NCBI GenBank assembly: GCA_022787165.1
Contig: JALFVL010000034.1
Span: 1 to 64,000 of the forward strand
Length of the DNA stretch: 64,000 nt
Direction: 5' to 3'
Source of the DNA: Clostridiales bacterium
Lineage (GTDB): Bacteria > Bacillota > Clostridia > Christensenellales > Aristaeellaceae
Part shown: positions 13,113 to 20,866 of the stretch, piece by piece
Position numbering within the stretch: the stretch's first letter is position 1
Layout of the letters: every line of letters starts with the position of its first letter
The notes under the pieces: model-generated
Told to the model about the DNA's origin: nothing
What the model saw: the letters and a program-made list of their open reading frames with translations, nothing else
Databases searched by the model: none
Translations under genes and position numbers: made by a program

Positions 13113-15457
13113 CAGATGGACACCCGGCTTTCCGGCTCGGTCCACATGCCGTCCTCCGGGCCAATGCCGTAGACCTCGTAGAACTCCGGCAGCGTCTGCA
13201 AAACGCGGTTGCAGCGCAGCTTGTCCGGCGCGTGGACGTCCGCGACGGCCAGATAGGCGCGAAGCTGGCGGGAGGTCGTGGAGGCCCAGGTGTTGGCCAT
13301 CGAGCGGAAGAGCAGGTCGAGATCCGGCGCCTCAAGCGCCTTAGCCGCCGTCAGCACGCAGCGGGCGCTGCCCAGGTCGGCGACGTTCTCCGAGAGCGTC
13401 AGCGCCCCGCTGCACGCGATGCCGGGATACGCCTCCTGGCCGTCGTACCACGCGACCACGGCGTCGCAGCGCTCCTGGAAGGCCGCGTAATCCTCCGCTG
13501 TCCACCAATCGGCGGAGTTGCCGTTCTCATCAAATTTGGCGCCGTTGTTGTCAAAGGCGTGCGTGATCTCGTGCGCGATGATGTAGCCGATGCCGCCGAG
13601 GTTGGCCTCCCTCGGGGCGTCCACGTCGTACAGCGGCGCTTGCAGAATCGCGGCAGGGAAGGTGATGTCGTTGGCAGTGACGTCGTAGCAGGCGTTCACT
13701 GTAAAGGGATACATGGCCCATTCCGTCTTGTCGACCGGCTCGTTTTGCCGGGCATAGGCATCCGCCGCACTGGCGCGGGCGATGGCGACCGTGTTTGAAA
13801 AGAACGTGCCGCCCTCCTCGGGGGAGAGAATCTCCGCGTCATTAAGGTACGTTTCCCAGCTGTCGGGATAGCCGACCTTGATGCCCATCGTGTCGAGCTT
13901 GCGGATGGCCTTCTCCCGGGTATCCTCGCTCATCCAGTCGAGCGTCTCCAGACGCTGCTTGTAAATCGCGATGAAGCCCCGGATCATGTCCTCCACGTCG
14001 GCCTTGGCCTCGGCGGAGAAATGCGCGTCCGCGTAGGCGCGGCCGAGGTAATCGGCGAGCAGGCTCTGCACCTGCTGCGCGGCGATCTGCTCGTCGCTCT
14101 GGCGCGCGTCCACGCCGTAATAGGCCAGCGTGAAGTCGAAGCTCGCCTCCAGAAAGTCCTTGTTCAGCGTCGCGCCTACGCTCAGCAGCAGCCCCTGCTG
14201 CGCGACGGCCTTGAGCGTATCCAGATGCGCGTCATCAAAGAGCGCCGCCGCAGCCTGAAGCGCGCCCGCGTCCATGACCAGAATCCGGTCGGTGGGCGCC
14301 ATGCCGGTCGCGGCGTAGATGGGCTCGAGGTCGACATTCGGGAAGAGCGCGTCGAGCGCCTCAGGCGTGTAGAGATTGTAGATCTTGTCCACGTCGCCGT
14401 ATTCCTGCGGGTCCAGCGAGGCGGCCGCGACGGTCTTCTCCGCCTCGTAGACGAGCCGGGCCTGGGCCTGCGCTTCCTCCGCGCTCAGGCCGCAGAGCGC
14501 AAAGAGCGTCTCGAGATAGCCGAGGTAGATCTGCGTCTGCTCCGGCGTGCCGTTCAGGTAAAAGTCCTTGTCCATCATCGCGCCCACGCAGGAGAAGGTG
14601 ACGATGTGCTGCGAGGAATTGGCCAGGTCGGTGGTGACGCCATAGCCCAGCAGCGTGGGGAAGCCCAGCTCGGCAGTGATCAGGGCGTCAGCCTCCATCA
14701 GCTCCGCAAGCGTCGAGGCGGAGGCAATGGCGTCGAGGTACGCCTGAATCGGCGCGATGCCATCCTGCTCGCGGCGGCCGGTATCCAGCACGCAGTCGTA
14801 GAGCGCCTTGATCTTGGCTTCGGCGCTGCCGGGCGTCTGCGCCTGCGCGTCGATCCCGGCAATCAGCGCCGCGACCTGCTCATTGACCGTGAGCGTCAGG
14901 CCATAAAACGGGCCGTTGATCGACAGGCCCACCGGGATGTCGGAGGCGTTCAGCCAGTCGCGATTGATCGTGGCATAGAAGTCGTCGCGAAGATTTCCAC
15001 CCAGATAGGCGTAGACACGGCGGATCAGGGTGGTCAGCTCGTCCCGCGTGACGGGCGCGTCGGGGACAAGCTGGCCGCTGCCGTCGCCCACTGCGATGCC
15101 GGCGGCGAGCACGTCGCCGATCGCCTCTCGGGCCCAATCCGGCAGGTCGGTCAACGCGATGCCGGCAGCCATGCGCGCGCTGTCTCCCTCAGGCGCGGGC
15201 AGCTCGCCAAACGCGCGGCGCAGCATCACCAGCGCGTTGACGCGGGTCAGGGCCGCCTGCTCGCCGATGGGCCCGGCGGGCGTGTCCGCCAGCAGCGCCG
15301 CTCGCTGCGCGCCGGAGGCATAGCCGTCCGCGGCGGCAAGCAGCAGGTCCGCCGCCTCGCCGCCAGTCAGCGCCTCCGTCCCCTCTGCCCAGGCCGCTGA
15401 GGTCAACAGCATCAGCAGCGTCAGCAGCAGGGTCATTCCTCTTCTCCAATTCCTCAT
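13109..15457 (-). CDS. Secreted M13 (neprilysin-like) metalloendopeptidase with SLH-like N-terminus
   Basis: 782 residues. A signal peptide (about 1-25, ending SAAWA) is followed by a stretch resembling S-layer homology repeats (TDLPDWAREAIGDVLAAGIA, then VPDAPVTRDELTTLIRRVY, about 60-160). The M13 peptidase follows, from DDFYATINRDWL. The zinc site is IIAHEITHAFDNNG (HExxH near residue 630), with the third ligand Glu in LSENVADLGS. VNACYD sits where M13 enzymes have NAYY. A wall-anchored oligopeptidase is likely. The ATG at 15457 has AAAGGAG; longer in-frame starts lack ribosome binding sites and would bury the signal peptide. Confidence 0.9.
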   Translation of the reverse strand: MRNWRRGMTLLLTLLMLLTSAAWAEGTEALTGGEAADLLLAAADGYASGAQRAALLADTPAGPIGEQAALTRVNALVMLRRAFGELPAPEGDSARMAAGIALTDLPDWAREAIGDVLAAGIAVGDGSGQLVPDAPVTRDELTTLIRRVYAYLGGNLRDDFYATINRDWLNASDIPVGLSINGPFYGLTLTVNEQVAALIAGIDAQAQTPGSAEAKIKALYDCVLDTGRREQDGIAPIQAYLDAIASASTLAELMEADALITAELGFPTLLGYGVTTDLANSSQHIVTFSCVGAMMDKDFYLNGTPEQTQIYLGYLETLFALCGLSAEEAQAQARLVYEAEKTVAAASLDPQEYGDVDKIYNLYTPEALDALFPNVDLEPIYAATGMAPTDRILVMDAGALQAAAALFDDAHLDTLKAVAQQGLLLSVGATLNKDFLEASFDFTLAYYGVDARQSDEQIAAQQVQSLLADYLGRAYADAHFSAEAKADVEDMIRGFIAIYKQRLETLDWMSEDTREKAIRKLDTMGIKVGYPDSWETYLNDAEILSPEEGGTFFSNTVAIARASAADAYARQNEPVDKTEWAMYPFTVNACYDVTANDITFPAAILQAPLYDVDAPREANLGGIGYIIAHEITHAFDNNGAKFDENGNSADWWTAEDYAAFQERCDAVVAWYDGQEAYPGIACSGALTLSENVADLGSARCVLTAAKALEAPDLDLLFRSMANTWASTTSRQLRAYLAVADVHAPDKLRCNRVLQTLPEFYEVYGIGPEDGMWTEPESRVSIW

Positions 15458-15526
15458 CCAAGGGTTCTCCTTTCGTTTGATCGATCTGCGGCCTCTCTGC
15501 CGCGCGGTATCCTTTGCGATGCTCCC

Positions 15527-15553
15527 ATTATACGGCAGATCCGCGCAGAGCAA
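15527..15553 (-). promoter_or_regulatory. Possible promoter of the M13 protease gene
   Basis: On the minus strand a perfect TATAAT (15527-15532) lies about 70 bp upstream of the ATG. The best -35 candidate is TTGCTC (15548-15553) at only 15 bp, so the -35 assignment is weak. Confidence 0.4.
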
Positions 15554-15654
15554 CAGGAGGATTTTGCAGGGAAACGTGTCAATTCTTGAGAATGCGGCCC
15601 GCGTGGGGCTGCTTTGCGCGCGGGGAAAGAATCGGCCAAGCGCCGAGGCGGGGC

Positions 15655-15684
15655 TTGACAAACGCAAGGAGGAAAAGATAAAAT
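15655..15684 (+). promoter_or_regulatory. Sigma-A promoter of the YheO-like regulator gene
   Basis: TTGACA (15655-15660), 18-bp spacer, TAAAAT (15679-15684), about 68 bp upstream of the ATG at 15752. Confidence 0.75.
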
Positions 15685-15751
15685 TGGGAAACCGGGGTGA
15701 AGTCTGCGCTTTGCGCCCGAGGAAGACTATCTGTGAAGACGGGATGAAGAA

Positions 15752-16438
15752 ATGGATAAGGAATATGAAAAGCTGCTGGTCAATATCATGAAGCTGATTG
15801 CGGCGGAGTTTGGCCCGCAATGCGAGATTGTGCTGCATGACTGGTCAAAGGAATACGACAGGACGATCATCGCCATCGAAAACGGTCATGTCTCCGGCCG
15901 GAAGGTGGGCGACGGGGGCAGCAATCTGGGCCTTGAGGTGATGCGTGGAACCTCGGATGGCTCCAACCAGCTGAACTATCTGACGCAGCTGAGCGACGGC
16001 CGGATGCTGCGCTCCTCGTCGCTGTATCTGGAGGATAAGGAAGGGAAGAAGATCGGCGCGCTGTGTATCAACCGGGATATCACGGATTTCATCCGGATGC
16101 AAAACCAGCTCTCGGAGATCACGATGGTGCCCAACGGCGTGCCGGGCGGCAATATGGAGACCCGCGAATTCTTCACGACGGACGTCAACGAGCTGCTGGA
16201 TTATCTGCTCTCAGAGAGCATCCGTCAGGTGGGCAAGAGTCCCTCGCAGATGAACAAGGAGGAGAAAAAGAAGGTGATCAGCCAGCTGGACCGCAAGGGC
16301 GCGATGCTGATTACGAAGTCCGGCCCGAAGATCTGTCAGGCGCTGGGCATCTCCAAATTCACGCTCTACAACTATCTCGAGGAGATTCATAAGCAGCAGG
16401 ATGACAGGACTGCGCAGGAGGACGCCGGAAAGGAATGA
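15752..16438 (+). CDS. YheO-like PAS/helix-turn-helix transcriptional regulator
   Basis: 228 residues. The first about 120 match the YheO-like PAS domain (LVNIMKLIAAEFGPQCEIVLHD, IGALCINRDITDF). The C-terminal about 60 form a helix-turn-helix (KKVISQLDRKGAMLITKSGP, then ALGISKFTLYNYL). Regulators of this type often sit beside ridA and amino-acid lyase genes, and here ridA and the TRAP/amidohydrolase operon are within 1.5 kb. It is a plausible ligand-responsive controller of that locus. The two palindromes near the ridA and dctP promoters are candidate sites. It has its own promoter. Confidence 0.85.
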   Translation: MDKEYEKLLVNIMKLIAAEFGPQCEIVLHDWSKEYDRTIIAIENGHVSGRKVGDGGSNLGLEVMRGTSDGSNQLNYLTQLSDGRMLRSSSLYLEDKEGKKIGALCINRDITDFIRMQNQLSEITMVPNGVPGGNMETREFFTTDVNELLDYLLSESIRQVGKSPSQMNKEEKKKVISQLDRKGAMLITKSGPKICQALGISKFTLYNYLEEIHKQQDDRTAQEDAGKE

Positions 16439-16455
16439 GTCTTTCCGCCGCTGAG

Positions 16456-16525
16456 TAAAAAAAGAAGCAGGGCTGCTGCTCCGCAATCCCGCAACGGCGG
16501 GAAGTCGGGGCAGCAGCCCTTGCTT
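16456..16525 (-). terminator. Terminator of the ridA/YcxB transcript (minus strand)
   Basis: AAGCAAGGGCTGCTGCC pairs with GGAGCAGCAGCCCTGCTT around a loop with an internal CCCGCCGTTGCGGG hairpin. On the minus strand this is followed by CTTTTTTT. It may also stop the regulator transcript arriving from the left. Confidence 0.75.
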
Positions 16526-16582
16526 GATGGATGAAGCGTGACGTGCCGGCCGTGCAGGCCGCTCGAAAGAGGCGCTGCGCGC

Positions 16583-17164
16583 TCAGCGGGTGTTGCGCCG
16601 GGTGTGCAGCAGCGAACGCAGAGAGGCGGTTAGACCGCGCTGCAAACGCGTGAAGCGCAGGCCTGTGCGCGTCTCAAGAAACGCCTTCAGCTCGGCCGCC
16701 CTGCCCTCCTGCAAGCTCTGCGGCGGGAAGAGGAACGCGGCCTCCGGGCTGATGAAGTAATACAGTCCGCTCCGATGCTCCAGCAGCCTGTGGCAGTCGG
16801 CATAGGCATGGAAATCACCCGGGCCGTCAAAGCCCTTGGCCGTGACCCGGAAGCCCGCCTCCTCAAAATGGAAGACGGAGCAGGGAAAGCCGCGGCCGGA
16901 GGCCTGAATCCCCCTGACGATTTTCTCCGCGCGCCACCTGGCGGGCAGATTCAAAAACAGCAGCGCAAAGCAGCCATAGGCCGAGAAGAGATAATGAAAC
17001 GGCGCGCGGATGTCCCCGAGCAGATGCGTGCCCAGCAGCAGGCAGACGGTGGCCGTCCCCACTTGAACGGCCTTTTTGAGCCCGTGCGTGGCGGAATACT
17101 GCACATGGGACATGGCGGAGATGGTCTCGGGGGTATGCTGAACCTCGATCGTGAAGCCGCTCAT
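16583..17164 (-). CDS. YcxB-like membrane protein
   Basis: 193 residues. The N-terminus (FTIEVQHTPETISAMSHVQY) is soluble. Two adjacent hydrophobic helices follow (about residues 31-50 and 56-73). The C-terminal part (VFHFEEAGFRVTAKGFDG, then YADCHRLLEHRSGLYYFISP) resembles the YcxB-like domain, a PH-like fold of unknown function. It starts 15 nt after ridA and is probably cotranscribed with it. GGAG lies 8 nt before the ATG. Confidence 0.7.
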   Translation of the reverse strand: MSGFTIEVQHTPETISAMSHVQYSATHGLKKAVQVGTATVCLLLGTHLLGDIRAPFHYLFSAYGCFALLFLNLPARWRAEKIVRGIQASGRGFPCSVFHFEEAGFRVTAKGFDGPGDFHAYADCHRLLEHRSGLYYFISPEAAFLFPPQSLQEGRAAELKAFLETRTGLRFTRLQRGLTASLRSLLHTRRNTR

Positions 17165-17179
17165 GGTCGCGTCTCCGGC

Positions 17180-17641
17180 TTATTCGTACTCGACGAGCAC
17201 TTCGATCTCCACGGCGATGTTGCCCGGCGTCGCGTTGACGCCGATGGCCGTGCGCGCCGGCAGGCCGCGCTCCTCGCCGAACAGATCCAGAAGCAGCTGG
17301 GAGCCGCCGTTGACGACCTGCGGCTGCTGCGCGAAATCATCCGCGCTGTTGACAAAGGCGAGCACCTTGACAAAGCGCTTGATGCGGTTAAGATCGCCGA
17401 GCTTCGCGTTCAGGTTGGCCAGCAGGTTGAGCATGCAGCGCCGGGCGGCCTCCTGGCCCTGCTCAAGCGTCAGCTCCCTGCCCAGCTTGCCCTCAATGCT
17501 CGTGCCGTTCTGCTGCGGGCCGCAGCCGGAGCAATACAGGAAATGCCCGCCAAACTCCATCACAGGCGTATACAGGCCGCCCTTTGCCGGCGGCGTCGGC
17601 AGGGAAATTCCCAGCTCCTTCATCTTCGCATAAACGTCCAT
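17180..17641 (-). CDS. RidA family reactive enamine/imine deaminase
   Basis: 153 residues of the RidA (YjgF/YER057c) fold: GGLYTPVMEFGGHFLYCSGC, GQEAARRCMLNLLANLNAKL, VKVLAFVNSADDF and ARTAIGVNATPGNIAVEIEV. The arginine in PARTAIGV is the substrate carboxylate-binding Arg of active RidA proteins. It hydrolyses 2-aminoacrylate-type intermediates released by PLP-dependent dehydratases, which fits the PLP enzyme in the divergent operon. The ATG at 17641 has AAGGAGG upstream. It precedes the YcxB-like gene in a two-gene unit. Confidence 0.9.
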   Translation of the reverse strand: MDVYAKMKELGISLPTPPAKGGLYTPVMEFGGHFLYCSGCGPQQNGTSIEGKLGRELTLEQGQEAARRCMLNLLANLNAKLGDLNRIKRFVKVLAFVNSADDFAQQPQVVNGGSQLLLDLFGEERGLPARTAIGVNATPGNIAVEIEVLVEYE

Positions 17642-17712
17642 CAGTTCTTCCTCCTTTTTGATGCTTGGGGTGCGCTGCGGGGCCGTCGGAAAAGAAGCGT
17701 CGGCCCCGCGAA

Positions 17713-17729
17713 TCAAACTATTAGTTTGA
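17713..17729 (-). promoter_or_regulatory. Candidate operator downstream of the ridA promoter
   Basis: A perfect inverted repeat, TCAAACTA-T-TAGTTTGA, lies 15-31 bp downstream of the ridA -10 box, in the transcribed leader. This is the position where a bound repressor would block elongation. The protein is unknown; the YheO-like regulator is the nearest candidate. Confidence 0.55.
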
Positions 17730-17743
17730 CATCCGGTCTATTT

Positions 17744-17771
17744 AGTATAGCACATAAATGGCGGCGGTCAA
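17744..17771 (-). promoter_or_regulatory. Sigma-A promoter of ridA
   Basis: On the minus strand, TTGACC (17766-17771), 16-bp spacer, TATACT (17744-17749). Confidence 0.7.
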
Positions 17772-17842
17772 GGCAAAAAATAAAGTTTTTTCTGACAAAA
17801 AAGAAGAATCAGAAATTTTTTCAGAAAAATGGCTGTGTACTA

Positions 17843-17871
17843 TTGACAAGAGGGGATGCCGGGATTAAAAT
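17843..17871 (+). promoter_or_regulatory. Sigma-A promoter of the TRAP operon
   Basis: TTGACA (17843-17848), 17-bp spacer, TAAAAT (17866-17871), 48 bp upstream of the dctP start. It diverges from the ridA promoter, with about 70 bp between the -35 boxes. Confidence 0.85.
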
Positions 17872-17882
17872 CAAATTAACAA

Positions 17883-17902
17883 TTTCGACGGAAATGTCGA
17901 AA
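17883..17902 (+). promoter_or_regulatory. Candidate operator at the TRAP operon start
   Basis: Inverted repeat TTTCGAC-N6-GTCGAAA, 11-31 bp after the -10 box and directly before the ribosome binding site AAAGGAGG. It could be a repressor site or a small hairpin near the ribosome binding site. Its half-site differs from the palindrome near ridA. Confidence 0.5.
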
Positions 17903-17918
17903 AAAAGGAGGATGCCCT

Positions 17919-18911
17919 ATGAAGAAGATCCTTTGTCTCGTCATGGCCCTGACTTTTTGTCTGGCAATGACCGCTGCCGCCAGCGCCGCGACGTATGAGC
18001 TGACGTACAGCACGCCGCTGGCGCAGACGCAGAGCTCCACCATCTATTTTGACAAGGCGCTTGACAAAATCGAGGAGCTGACCAACGGCGATATCACCTT
18101 CTCGCGCACCTATGCGGGCACGCTGGGCAGCGAGCATGACCTGGGCGTCATGGTTACCAATGGCGACATCGACCTCACCTGCGTGGGCCCGGGCCAGTGG
18201 TCCGACTGGGACGAGGCGTTCAAGGTCTTTGACTGCCCGTTCGCTTTCGTCGATTTTGACCACTTCGACCGCCTGCTCGCCTCCGAGGACTATCAGGCGT
18301 GGCTCACGACGCACGGCGACGCGCTCAACCTCAAGTTTGTGGTGACCTTCAACCAGGCGTTCAAGGGCATCCTCAACAAGGAGCGCGACGTGTATTCCAC
18401 TGCGGACCTGGCGGGCCTCAAGCTGCGCGTGCCGGATTCCGCCTCCCTGATCGAGATCGGCAACGCGATGGGCTACACCGCGACGCCGACCGCCGCTGCG
18501 GATCAGTACATGAGCCTGTCCCAGGGCATCGTCGACGGCGCCGATCACGCGCTGTGGGCGCATGAGAGCTGGAAGCTCACCGAGATCGCCAAGCACTACT
18601 CCGAGACGAACCATGCGCTCCAGTGCGTGTTCTTCGTGATGAACAAGGATTCCCTGGCCAGCCTGCCGGAGGAGTATCAGCAGATCGTTCTCGACGCCTT
18701 TGCCGAGTGCGAGCGGGATCTCGCGGCCCAGACCCGTCTGGATGCCGAGAATTCCTACGAGATCGCCGAGGCGGACGGCGTGAAGATCATCCCCTACGAG
18801 GAGATCGACGTCGAGTCCTTCAAGACCGCGCTCCAGCCGATCATCGACAGCTACTCTGCGCTGGATCCGGAGCTCTACGGCATCATCCAGGCGACTGCTG
18901 CCGCGAACTGA
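17919..18911 (+). CDS. dctP: TRAP transporter solute-binding protein (DctP family)
   Basis: 330 residues with a signal peptide (about 1-22, AASA-ATYEL). DctP family features include the N-terminal TYELTYSTPLAQTQSSTIYF, DLAGLKLRVPDSASLIEIGN with the ligand-carboxylate Arg in LRVP, and the helix QYMSLSQGIVDGADHA. It captures an organic acid outside the membrane for the DctQM permease. No lipobox Cys follows the signal peptide, so it is predicted to be released or held by its partner rather than lipid-anchored, which is unusual for a Gram-positive. It is the first gene of a six-gene operon. Confidence 0.93.
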   Translation: MKKILCLVMALTFCLAMTAAASAATYELTYSTPLAQTQSSTIYFDKALDKIEELTNGDITFSRTYAGTLGSEHDLGVMVTNGDIDLTCVGPGQWSDWDEAFKVFDCPFAFVDFDHFDRLLASEDYQAWLTTHGDALNLKFVVTFNQAFKGILNKERDVYSTADLAGLKLRVPDSASLIEIGNAMGYTATPTAAADQYMSLSQGIVDGADHALWAHESWKLTEIAKHYSETNHALQCVFFVMNKDSLASLPEEYQQIVLDAFAECERDLAAQTRLDAENSYEIAEADGVKIIPYEEIDVESFKTALQPIIDSYSALDPELYGIIQATAAAN

Positions 18912-18921
18912 TTTCCTTCCT

Positions 18922-18956
18922 GGGGCCGGCTGCCGGATGCAGCCGACCCCTTTTTT
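18922..18956 (+). terminator. Attenuating terminator between dctP and dctQ
   Basis: GGGGCCGGCTGC, loop CGGAT, GCAGCCGACCCC, then TTTTTT. It is strong enough to stop much of the transcription after dctP, so the binding protein would be made in excess over the permease and enzymes. Confidence 0.75.
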
Positions 18957-19007
18957 GAAAGAAGGCGTTGGGTTTCCTTGTGATATTGAGAGAGGGGTAG
19001 GATTCTC

Positions 19008-19499
19008 TTGAAAACCGTATCGAAGATCAACCGCTGTCTGTGCAGGGTTGAGGGCGTTGTCATGGTGGTCTGGTTTGCCGTCGTGCTCGCCGTCATGGCC
19101 TGCCAGGTGGTCTCGCGCTATGTGTTCAGCGCGCCGCTGGCATGGAGCGAGGAATTCGCGCGTTATTCCTTTGTCTGGATCAGCTACATCGGCTGCGCAT
19201 ACTGCGTGGGCGTGGACGGCCATACCAGCATTACGGCGCTGGTGGACAGACTGCCCGTCAGGGGGCAGAGGCTCCTGAGGCTTGTGGGCAACGTGATCAT
19301 GGCCGGCGTCTTCCTGCGCATCATGCCGATTGCGACCAGCTACATCGCCAAGAACGGCAAGTTCCTGACGTCCATCATGCGCATCCCGTTCAAATATCTC
19401 TACTGGTCGCTGCCGGTGGGCATCGTGCTGACGCTTGTCCATCTGGCGCTCAAGAGCGTGCTGCTCTTTGAGCAGCCCCAGACTGAAAGCAAGGCGTAA
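19008..19499 (+). CDS. dctQ: TRAP transporter small permease (DctQ family)
   Basis: 163 residues, four transmembrane helices. The conserved DctQ elements are the signature AWSEEFARYSFVWISYIGCA (about residues 45-64) and VDGHTSITALVDRLP. The TTG start at 19008 has GAGGGGTAGG upstream. The protein forms the membrane complex with DctM, and dctM starts 14 nt after its stop. The substrate follows from the operon context (a nitrogenous or N-acyl acid), not from this sequence. Confidence 0.88.
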   Translation: MKTVSKINRCLCRVEGVVMVVWFAVVLAVMACQVVSRYVFSAPLAWSEEFARYSFVWISYIGCAYCVGVDGHTSITALVDRLPVRGQRLLRLVGNVIMAGVFLRIMPIATSYIAKNGKFLTSIMRIPFKYLYWSLPVGIVLTLVHLALKSVLLFEQPQTESKA

Positions 19500-19513
19500 G
19501 GAGGAGAGAGACA

Positions 19514-20788
19514 ATGATGGGTATTATGGTGGCGATCATCGTCGTCCTCGCGCTGATCGGGGTGCCGATGTCCTTTTCCGTGCTCGCGGGCTCCGCATGG
19601 TATTTCCTCTCCAGCGGCATGCCGCAGACGCTGCTGATTCAGCGCCTGATCATGTCCGTGGGCGACTCGTTCAGCATGCTTGCGATTCCGTTTTTCATGC
19701 TCGCCGGCACGATCATGAATGCCGGCGGCGTCGCGACGCGGATCTTTGACTTCTGCAACACGCTCGTGGGCGATATCCCGGGCGGCCTGGGCCATGTCAA
19801 CGTGTTTTGCAGCGTGATTTTCGCCGGCATGTCCGGCAGCGCGCTGGCCGATACCGGCGGAATCGGCGCCATCGAGCTCAAGGCCATGAAAGAGGCGGGC
19901 TTCGACGATGACTTCTCCGCGGCGATCACAGGCGCATCCTCCTGCCTTGGACCGATCATCCCGCCCAGCACGGGCATGGTGCTCTATGCGATGATGGCAG
20001 AGGAATCGGTCGGCAAGCTCTTCATCGCCGGCGTCATTCCGGGCATCATCATGGCGGCGGTCATGTGTTGGATGGTCTATGTGACGGCCAAGAAGCGGAA
20101 TTATCCGGTCAACAGGCGGGCGACGCTCAAGGAGCGCGGCCGCGCGCTCTGGCGCGCCATCCCCGCGCTGCTCTCGCCGGTCATCCTGCTCAGCGGCATC
20201 CTGCTGGGCATCTTCTCGGCGACCGAGGCATCCGTCGTCTGCTGCGTATATTCGCTGTTCCTGGGCGTGGTGGTCTACCGCGAGATGGATCTCAAGGGGA
20301 TCTACAACGTCTTCCTGGATACGCTCAAATCAAGCGGCATGGTCATGGCGCTGGTCACCTTCTCGATGCTGCTGGCGTCGATTCTCAACTTCCGCCAGGT
20401 GCCGCAGACCATCGCGGCCTTTGCCGTCGCGAACATCAGCAGCAAATACGGCATCGTGCTGTGCTGCATGGCGCTGATCATCGTCGCGGGCATGGTCATC
20501 GATGTCACGCCTGCGATGCTGATCCTCATCCCGATCATGCTGCCGGTCATCCGCAGCTACGGCATCAACCCCATCAGCTTCGGCGTCGGCTCGACGCTGC
20601 TCTTCTCGCAGGGCCTGCTGACCCCGCCCGTGGGCAGCATCCTCTACGTGCTGGCGGACTACACGAAGATGCCGGTCACGCGCATTTCAAAGGCCGTGAT
20701 TCCCTATGTGATCGTCTTCATGATCCTGGCCTTCTGCTTTATCACGATTCCGGGCATCTGCAATTTCCTGCCGGGACTCATGCAGTAA
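19514..20788 (+). CDS. dctM: TRAP transporter large permease (DctM family)
   Basis: 424 residues, about 12 transmembrane helices. Family motifs: LIGVPMSFSVLAGSAWYF, MLAIPFFMLAGTIMNAGGV, GMSGSALADTGGIGAIELKA, SSCLGPIIPPSTGMVLYAM and DVTPAMLILIPIMLPV. It is the transport-competent subunit, using an ion gradient. GGAGGAG precedes the ATG. It is followed after 78 nt by the amidohydrolase gene. Confidence 0.95.
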   Translation: MMGIMVAIIVVLALIGVPMSFSVLAGSAWYFLSSGMPQTLLIQRLIMSVGDSFSMLAIPFFMLAGTIMNAGGVATRIFDFCNTLVGDIPGGLGHVNVFCSVIFAGMSGSALADTGGIGAIELKAMKEAGFDDDFSAAITGASSCLGPIIPPSTGMVLYAMMAEESVGKLFIAGVIPGIIMAAVMCWMVYVTAKKRNYPVNRRATLKERGRALWRAIPALLSPVILLSGILLGIFSATEASVVCCVYSLFLGVVVYREMDLKGIYNVFLDTLKSSGMVMALVTFSMLLASILNFRQVPQTIAAFAVANISSKYGIVLCCMALIIVAGMVIDVTPAMLILIPIMLPVIRSYGINPISFGVGSTLLFSQGLLTPPVGSILYVLADYTKMPVTRISKAVIPYVIVFMILAFCFITIPGICNFLPGLMQ

Positions 20789-20866
20789 GGCGAATGGGGG
20801 AGGGAAGGACGCCCCGGCGCGGAGATGTCCTTGCCTCCCGCCGGGCGCGGAAAGGAGCAAGCGGAG

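Noticed and set aside
20825..20866. Upstream ATG as the amidohydrolase start
   Set aside because: The extra 14 residues are Pro/Gly/Lys-rich and unlike family N-termini, and the good ribosome binding site fits the TTG at 20867.
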